Part shown: one piece after another, positions 5,663 through 10,750 of the stretch | Layout: every line of letters begins with the position of its first letter | How positions within the stretch are numbered: position 1 is the first letter of the stretch | NCBI GenBank assembly: GCA_937894565.1 | Contig: CALBHK010000218.1 | Span: 1 to 10,750, forward strand | Origin: an uncultured Chlamydiae bacterium | GTDB taxonomy: Bacteria; Chlamydiota; Chlamydiia; Chlamydiales; CALBHK01 | DNA length: 10,750 nt | Direction: 5' to 3' | Program-made: the position numbers and the translations under genes | The notes under the pieces: generated by a model | Told to the model about the DNA's origin: nothing | Database searches by the model: none | The model's input: the letters and a program-made list of their open reading frames with translations, nothing else

Positions 5663-8476
5663 TTAAAGGGAAGAGCATAAAATCTGAGCTAGGTGCAGAG
5701 CGATCTTCCTTGTTCCATCTTCAATTTGGTGACGACAAGAAAATCCATTGGAGCAGATCTTGTTTTCTGTTTCTAAAAGGGCGGGAAAGAGACTCATGCT
5801 GCCAATTTTCATCGAAAGCTCATAGTGCTCGCTTTCATAGCCAAAAGAGCCTGCCATTCCGCAGCAGCCGGTCTCTAATATTTGGTAGTTTATATTGGGG
5901 AAAAGAGATAAAAGCCCATGAAGGCTCTTTTCGCCTCGTAGGGCCTTCTGATGGCAGTGAGAATGAATGGTGAGGCTTAGCTTTTGTTCTTTAAAAACTT
6001 GTGGAAAGCGCTCTTGGTTTCGTAATAACCACTCTTCAAGCAAAAAACACTGTTTTTGCACAGTTAGCCATTTGGGATCTTCTCCTAAAAGGCCGCGGTA
6101 ATCGTCAATGAGCATAGAATGACAGCTAGGTTCTAAAATGATAATACCAAGACCTTGCTGTGCATAAGGGTAGAGCAAATCCACAACAGCTTGGGCTTGA
6201 CGTTTTGCTTGTTTAAGCATCCCTTTGCTAAAATAAGTTCTTCCACAGCATTTCCAAGCCGGAATAAGGGGAGTGAATTTTAAATCTTGAATAATACGCA
6301 TAGCACAAAGAGCTACATCTGGACAGTGGTGTGTGCTATATGTATCGCTGAAAAGGACCACTTGATCTTCATAACTTTTAAAGTGAGGTAATTGCTTATG
6401 TAAAGCTGTAGAGAGAAGGGGCAAGTTTCTATTAGTTGTAATCCCTGCTTTACTGAGGAGCCATTTAAGAGGTTTGGATCGATTTATTCGATTAGAAAGT
6501 GCAGGAGTTTTACCAAGCAGGCGATTGATCCAGGGAGCAGAGCCAAAAAGTCGATTTCGCCATGAATAACCTTGCTTTTCTTGCATTTGATAGAGCGATT
6601 CCGCTTTCATTTTAGCCATATCGACTTGGGAAGGACATTCGCGTTTGCACCCCTTGCATTCTAGGCAAAGATCTAATACATCTTGCAGAGCGCTATTGGA
6701 GAGATGTCCACCTCCTTGTTCAATCACCGTTTTTAGCGCTTGCGCCCTGGCGCGTGTAGTATCATATTCATCATTTGTGGCTTGAAAGGAGGGACACATG
6801 AGCCCTTCCTTTTTTCTACATAGGCCATTGCCATTGCATAAATCCACTGCTAAAGCAAACCCGCCCTCTGCAGAGAAATCTAAAAAAGTCGAGACAGTAA
6901 GATGTCTGGTTTGAGGTGAAAGACGTAAATTTTCAAGTGGTATCTGTTTGGCTGCAGTTAAAATTTTTCCCGGATTCATTAAGTTTTCGGGATCAAAGGC
7001 ATCCTTGATGATTTGATGAGCCTGCATGATTTTAGGACCATAAAGAGCGGCATTGGCCCAAGAGCGCACAAGGCCATCCCCATGTTCACCGCTCATGGCT
7101 CCATGATAGCGTTTAATGAGCGCAGCGCTTTGCAGTGCTAGTTGTTCCATAGCCTGAATCTCTTGGGGGTTGCGCATGTCAATGTAAGGACGGATGTGGA
7201 TGCATCCAGCTCCTACGTGGCCATAAATACCGGCTACTTGTGTTGAGGTTTGCAGCAGGGGAAGTAACTCTTCCATAAAATGGGGTAAATTTTCTGCAGG
7301 CACAGAGAGATCTTCTATAAAAGCAACAGCTCTTCTATAAGAGCGTTTAGATTGCAGTAATTCTAGACCCGATTTTCTTACTTTCCACACAGCTTGCATC
7401 AGCTGTTTAGAAGTTAAGAGCTTACTTTTGCAGGTAAGTTCTTTTTGACAGCGTAAAGCAGCTTTTTGACTCATGTCTAAAGAAATCCCATCAAATTCAA
7501 TAATTAAAACCGCAGCAGGATCTCCCTCTAACCATGTTAATTGATTTTTGGCATCGGGATGTTTTTTAGCCTGGTCCAAAATCATCTTATCAATTAGCTC
7601 TACCGATAGTGGAGAATGAGAAAGGATCTCAGGCACGCAAGCAAGGGATTTTTGTAAATTATTAAAAAAACACAAAAGCATTACCTGATGGGTCGGTGCT
7701 TGGCAGATTTTAACTTTTGCTTTTGTGATCATTCCCAAAGTGCCTTCTGAACCACATAGAAGTTGTGCCAAATTGGGGGGCGAATTTAAGAGTGTATCCA
7801 GTCTATAACCGGAAGATCTTCTAGGCAAAGGATGGTATTTTTCTTGAATTTCTTGTTTATAATCGTGTCGAACTTGGTCTGCAGCTCTATAAATCACGCC
7901 TTCTTGTGATCTTTTTTGAAGGCGGGCTTCCCAATGGTGGGCTTGTTCTTCTCCTAAATTGATTAACGAACCATCAGCTAATACAATTTCGGCCTCAATC
8001 AGGTGGTCGATCATCATGCCATAGCGAAGAGAGTAAGCTCCCGCTGCATTATTGGCGATCATACCTCCAAGTGTGGCGCGATTGCCTGTTGAGGTGTCGG
8101 GGCCTAATCGCATACTCTTTTCAGATAAAGCTGCATTTAAGGTGTCTTGCACAACACCTACCTGGCAGATGGCATAACCACTTTCATAGTCGATCTCTTC
8201 TATTTCATGCATGAATTTGCTAAAATCGATAATAAGGCCTTTTCCAATACAGCCTCCGGCAATGCCGGTGGCAGCGCCGCGTGCGATAATGGGAATTTGA
8301 AAATCTTTGGCGATGGAGACAGCAGCTTGCACATCTTCGGTATCGTGGGGAAGAAAAACCCCCACAGGCTCTATTTCGTAGATGGAAGCATCTACACTAT
8401 AAATGCGTTTAGAAAGAGGATCAAAACGTAATTCTCCTCTAACCGCATTTTTAAGGGCTTTTTGAAAATCACTCAT
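5663..8476 (-). CDS. YdiJ-type FAD-linked / Fe-S D-2-hydroxyacid dehydrogenase
   Basis: This 937-residue fusion joins a GlcD-like flavoprotein to a GlpC-like iron-sulfur and CCG module. The FAD-binding domain (about 35-255) shows RGAATGIAGG at 66-75, the TSTGNRATLGG stretch at 128-138 and CGSEGTLG at 241-248. The FAD-oxidase C-terminal domain (to about 510) has His420 and His427 in GHVGAGCIHIRP and Glu464 in GEHGDG, matching the metal/substrate site of D-2-hydroxyglutarate and D-lactate dehydrogenases. Cluster cysteines are C547/C553/C561 (CNGNGLC then CPS, as in E. coli YdiJ) and C604/C607/C610/C614 (CxxCxxCxxxCP). Two CCG units follow, with C743-C744 and C785, then C841 and C871-C872-G873. 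It should oxidise a D-2-hydroxy acid and feed electrons to the quinone pool at the membrane. 2-Hydroxyglutarate is a good candidate from what I recall of YdiJ, with D-lactate or glycolate as alternatives. It is about 80 residues shorter than YdiJ. The ATG has no strong Shine-Dalgarno and starts 22 nt from inverted-repeat element 2. Confidence 0.88.
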   Translation of the reverse strand: MSDFQKALKNAVRGELRFDPLSKRIYSVDASIYEIEPVGVFLPHDTEDVQAAVSIAKDFQIPIIARGAATGIAGGCIGKGLIIDFSKFMHEIEEIDYESGYAICQVGVVQDTLNAALSEKSMRLGPDTSTGNRATLGGMIANNAAGAYSLRYGMMIDHLIEAEIVLADGSLINLGEEQAHHWEARLQKRSQEGVIYRAADQVRHDYKQEIQEKYHPLPRRSSGYRLDTLLNSPPNLAQLLCGSEGTLGMITKAKVKICQAPTHQVMLLCFFNNLQKSLACVPEILSHSPLSVELIDKMILDQAKKHPDAKNQLTWLEGDPAAVLIIEFDGISLDMSQKAALRCQKELTCKSKLLTSKQLMQAVWKVRKSGLELLQSKRSYRRAVAFIEDLSVPAENLPHFMEELLPLLQTSTQVAGIYGHVGAGCIHIRPYIDMRNPQEIQAMEQLALQSAALIKRYHGAMSGEHGDGLVRSWANAALYGPKIMQAHQIIKDAFDPENLMNPGKILTAAKQIPLENLRLSPQTRHLTVSTFLDFSAEGGFALAVDLCNGNGLCRKKEGLMCPSFQATNDEYDTTRARAQALKTVIEQGGGHLSNSALQDVLDLCLECKGCKRECPSQVDMAKMKAESLYQMQEKQGYSWRNRLFGSAPWINRLLGKTPALSNRINRSKPLKWLLSKAGITTNRNLPLLSTALHKQLPHFKSYEDQVVLFSDTYSTHHCPDVALCAMRIIQDLKFTPLIPAWKCCGRTYFSKGMLKQAKRQAQAVVDLLYPYAQQGLGIIILEPSCHSMLIDDYRGLLGEDPKWLTVQKQCFLLEEWLLRNQERFPQVFKEQKLSLTIHSHCHQKALRGEKSLHGLLSLFPNINYQILETGCCGMAGSFGYESEHYELSMKIGSMSLFPALLETENKICSNGFSCRHQIEDGTRKIALHLAQILCSSL

Positions 8477-8498
8477 GGATGCACCAACAAGAGTAGGT

Positions 8499-8657
8499 AC
8501 AGAGAGGAATTAACCGCAGAGCCACAGAGTACGCTGAGGAAACGCAGAGAAGAGAAAAATTTTCGGTATCTTTACTTAAAGAATTTAAAGAACAAAACCT
8601 AAAATATTCTCTGCGTTTCCTCAGCGTACTTTGCGGCTCTGCGGTTAGTCCCTCTGT
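8499..8657. repeat. Inverted-repeat element 2 between astB and the dehydrogenase gene
   Basis: The left arm (core 8511-8551) and right arm (core 8607-8647) are reverse complements at 39 of 41 positions; the outer flanks ACAGAGAGGA (8499-8508) and TCCCTCTGT (8649-8657) extend the match imperfectly. The loop is 55 bp (8552-8606), AT-rich and unrelated in sequence to the loop of element 1. The arms agree with those of element 1 at about 38 of 41 positions. Unlike element 1 it lies between two genes on the same strand, 66 bp after the astB stop and 22 bp before the dehydrogenase ATG. It could therefore end astB transcription, lie in the leader of the dehydrogenase mRNA, or both. The remainder of the gap (8658-8723) contains GTCTATCCTG at 8682-8691, also found in element 1, and no gene. 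Confidence 0.9.
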
Positions 8658-8723
8658 TGCACGCTTAGACTGTATATTCCTGTCTATCCTGTTATTCTCC
8701 TTTTCTTTTACTTTTTTTATCTC

Positions 8724-9965
8724 TTATTCCCAAATTAGAGCAAGCGCTTCATGCGCTCTTCTTGCTTCTTCTATCAATAGAGGATCCTGTAATTCTTCTA
8801 TACTTAAAGTTTCTCTGTAGTGAGTATGAATATGGTTTTTCAAAAGGTGATATCTCTCTTTGGTCAGTTTAACGCCTTCATGCACTGCTTCCCACTCGTC
8901 CTGCGTCATGGGAATGGAGAGCGTTAAACAGCCGGGGCCGCCGCCATTTTTCATGCTCTGTTCTAAATTTACAAAATGAAGGGCATCATAGGGCAGAGTT
9001 TTTAAATAATCATAAACCATCTTGTTGTTCTCACACTCTTTAGGAGCAACTAAAATGCGCTTGCCGTTTAAATGAATAGAATGAGAATTAAAAAAATAGG
9101 TGCTCACCGCTGTTTTTATATCGATCTCTTTTTCTAAAACAACGACAATTTGTGCTTTGGATGCTGTTTGTATTTGTTTGATCACTTCTTGTTGGTTCAT
9201 GTACGCTTTTTCGTGCATGACAATTAAGGCATCATCGCAAAAAGCAATTACATCGTTGTGAAAGACGCCCGCATTGATCGCTTCTGGATTTTGTTCTATA
9301 AAAAAAGCTTTTTTGACTTGATGCAGGCGGTCAATTGCTTTTGAAGCGGCTTGTGTTTGACGCGCTGGATAAATAGCATGGGGGGATCCAAAAACAAAAA
9401 GCTCTAACTCTTCCAAGTTCAAATGGTTGGCAGATCCTTCATCTGCAAATTGTAGATGAGAAGGTAAAGGGGCATGTACAGAAAAAAAACGCTCATCATG
9501 AAAGATTTTTTTAAGTATTGCATCACTTTCTTGCGCTTCTAAATGCCGGTGGAACATGGTGATCAGGTTAGCAGATGTAATATGAACGCGGCCATCCTGG
9601 CAGTGATTAGAAGGGGATGCTGTTGCAGAATTGGCCGCCCACATGGAAGAGGCTGAATAGACTTGGGAAAGAAGTTGTGGATCGGCTTTTGCCACTTGTT
9701 CTATTAATTGACTCTCTACCCCGTAAAATCCAAGCTTTCGAACAATGTCTAATCGAGGTCTTAGAGGAGGGGGAAGAAAGGCCTGTTTGACTCCTAAATT
9801 TTGCATCAAACGCATTTTTTCCAGCCCCTGTAAAGCTGCAGCTTTTGGGTGTGAAATCTGTTTTTGATGCGTCATGCTGGCTAAATTGCCACTGGAAAGA
9901 CCGGCATAATGGTGGGTGGGGCCAATCAAACCATCAAAATGTACGATCAGAAGATCCTTATTCAA
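8724..9965 (-). CDS. astB: N-succinylarginine dihydrolase (AstB)
   Basis: AstB hydrolyses N2-succinylarginine to N2-succinylornithine, two ammonia and CO2, the second step of the arginine succinyltransferase pathway; it is a cytoplasmic member of the guanidino-group-modifying (amidinotransferase-fold) family. The catalytic triad is visible: Glu176 in DEGSANH (175-181), His236 in NAGVFHND (231-238) and Cys346 in GGGPGCL (341-347), aligning with Glu174, His248 and Cys365 of E. coli AstB. The N-terminal FDGLIGPTHHYAGLS block (10-24) is also diagnostic. The protein has 413 residues against 447 in E. coli; much of the loss is in the loop between DEGSANH and YPARQT (199-204), and the rest is mainly at the C-terminus. 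The start is a TTG at 9965-9963, within the end of astD (8-nt overlap). It is supported by a GGGAG 6 nt upstream and by homology beginning right there; the next Met is residue 31, too far in. A pathway partner, astD, lies immediately upstream. Confidence 0.95.
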   Translation of the reverse strand: MNKDLLIVHFDGLIGPTHHYAGLSSGNLASMTHQKQISHPKAAALQGLEKMRLMQNLGVKQAFLPPPLRPRLDIVRKLGFYGVESQLIEQVAKADPQLLSQVYSASSMWAANSATASPSNHCQDGRVHITSANLITMFHRHLEAQESDAILKKIFHDERFFSVHAPLPSHLQFADEGSANHLNLEELELFVFGSPHAIYPARQTQAASKAIDRLHQVKKAFFIEQNPEAINAGVFHNDVIAFCDDALIVMHEKAYMNQQEVIKQIQTASKAQIVVVLEKEIDIKTAVSTYFFNSHSIHLNGKRILVAPKECENNKMVYDYLKTLPYDALHFVNLEQSMKNGGGPGCLTLSIPMTQDEWEAVHEGVKLTKERYHLLKNHIHTHYRETLSIEELQDPLLIEEARRAHEALALIWE

Positions 9966-10750
9966 GAAAGACTCCCGGGAGCGGATTTTGAGGGATCTTA
10001 ATTTCTTGATTTTCGATAGAGGCGGCTGGATAAACGCAGTAATCTACTGCATAGTAACCGCTGGGGCGTAAATTGCCGCTATCTCCAAGCCCTCCGAAGG
10101 GAGCGCTGCTGCTGGCGCCTGTGAGCGGAGTGTTCCAGTTAAGTACCCCTGCGCGGACCTGTTTTCTAAACAAATCCCATTCGTGAGAGTTTTTTGTGAA
10201 AATACCGGCGCATAGTCCAAAACGCGTATTATTTGCCTCTTGAATGGCTTCTTGAATATTTTCTACCCGAATGACTTGAAGGAAAGGGCCGAAAATCTCT
10301 TCATCTTTTCTGTTTTTAGAATGCGTGACATCCAGAATTGCGGGGGTAACAAAGCAATTATTTTCTTCATCCATTATCGCTTTTAACAAGGGAATAGCGC
10401 CTTCACCTATCATAGAAGCTTGAGCTGTGATTAAATTAATCGCAGCGCGCTCATTGACTAAGGGACCCATAAAAGGTTCATCTTTATCTGTATAAGGGCC
10501 TATTTTTAGTTTTTTGGTCAGTTCAATTGTTTTTTCTAAAACTTCTTCATTGCCTTTAATGAGAATAATCCTTCGTGCACACGTGCAGCGCTGACCGGAA
10601 GTGATAAAGGCAGATTGAATGATAGCATAAGCGGCCGCTAAGGGGTCATCTACTTTGCTAATGATAAGAGGGTTGTTTCCCCCCAATTCTAAAGCTAATA
10701 GTTTGCCGGGAGTGTGGGAGAATTGCTGTAAAAGGGCTTGGCCAGTAGAG
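9958..10750 (-). CDS. astD: N-succinylglutamate 5-semialdehyde dehydrogenase (AstD), partial
   Basis: AstD oxidises N-succinylglutamate 5-semialdehyde to N-succinylglutamate with NAD(P)+, the fourth step of the AST pathway. About 263 C-terminal codons of an expected total near 490 are visible, and the frame is open to the right edge. The catalytic Glu is at codon 10689-10687 in LALELGGNNP, and the nucleophilic Cys is at codon 10587-10585 in GQRCTCARR. The EIFGPFL block, the GASSSAPFGGLGDSGN stretch and RPSGYYAVDYC are typical of AstD rather than other aldehyde dehydrogenases. The TTG at 10686 is an internal Leu codon and not a start, because homology continues upstream (STGQALLQQF, then PGKLLALELGG). 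The 3' end overlaps astB by 8 nt, so the two are translated from one message; the promoter must lie beyond the window. Confidence 0.95.
   Translation of the reverse strand, partial: STGQALLQQFSHTPGKLLALELGGNNPLIISKVDDPLAAAYAIIQSAFITSGQRCTCARRIILIKGNEEVLEKTIELTKKLKIGPYTDKDEPFMGPLVNERAAINLITAQASMIGEGAIPLLKAIMDEENNCFVTPAILDVTHSKNRKDEEIFGPFLQVIRVENIQEAIQEANNTRFGLCAGIFTKNSHEWDLFRKQVRAGVLNWNTPLTGASSSAPFGGLGDSGNLRPSGYYAVDYCVYPAASIENQEIKIPQNPLPGVFLE
9972..9976 (-). promoter_or_regulatory. Ribosome binding site that supports the TTG start of astB
   Basis: On the minus strand GGGAG (9976-9972) lies 6 nt before the TTG at 9965-9963, inside the last codons of astD. It decides the start, because no ATG or GTG is available nearby that would keep the conserved N-terminus. 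Confidence 0.75.

Noticed and set aside
5629..5973. Plus-strand frame of 114 codons opposite the dehydrogenase C-terminus (and 8147-8431 near its N-terminus)
   Set aside because: They are antisense to conserved CCG and FAD-binding coding sequence, with no ribosome site or recognisable content.
10684..10686. TTG at 10686 as the start of the aldehyde dehydrogenase gene
   Set aside because: The codon is the Leu of the conserved ELGG motif; the frame and the homology continue to the right edge, so the gene is cut by the window.

Overview
The window holds eight protein genes, three on the plus strand at the left and five on the minus strand filling the rest, plus two copies of a long inverted-repeat element and a short tandem repeat at a gene junction. 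The base composition is moderately AT-rich (about 40 percent GC by eye). The tandem pair of CNNM/TlyC-type CBS proteins, in particular the second one with its diverged pore motif, looks to me like the arrangement in Chlamydiae. An environmental (amoeba-associated) chlamydia is therefore my best guess for the source. This rests on recalled family resemblance and not on a search. No rRNA, tRNA, CRISPR array, transposase or phage gene is visible.

Left block, plus strand (200-2997): a small single-pass membrane protein with an FtsB/DivIC-like layout is followed without any gap by two CNNM/CorC-type membrane proteins with paired CBS domains. The three genes abut or overlap (stop/start contacts at 532/533 and 1787-1791) and must form one translationally coupled unit. 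The second CNNM protein has lost much of the family's signature in the membrane domain. This unit ends head-on against the minus-strand block, and the 328 bp between the two blocks is almost filled by inverted-repeat element 1.

Right block, minus strand, in transcription order: astD (enters from beyond the right edge), astB (overlaps astD by 8 nt, TTG start), inverted-repeat element 2, a 937-residue YdiJ-type FAD/Fe-S dehydrogenase, a YbiT-type ABC-F ATPase, and folE (GTP cyclohydrolase I). AstD and AstB are two steps of the arginine succinyltransferase (AST) pathway, which turns arginine into glutamate and succinate. The dehydrogenase probably oxidises a D-2-hydroxy acid and passes electrons to the respiratory chain. 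The ABC-F protein acts on ribosomes, and FolE starts folate/pterin synthesis. The first two genes form a clear catabolic pair; the last three are linked by short gaps but not by an obvious common pathway.

The two most unusual non-coding signals are (i) the inverted-repeat element, whose 41-63 bp arms are nearly identical within each copy and built from a degenerate CGCAGAG repeat, and (ii) a 16-bp tandem repeat at the ABC-F/folE junction that appears to have pushed the folE start exactly 48 nt away from an ancestral ATGA overlap.
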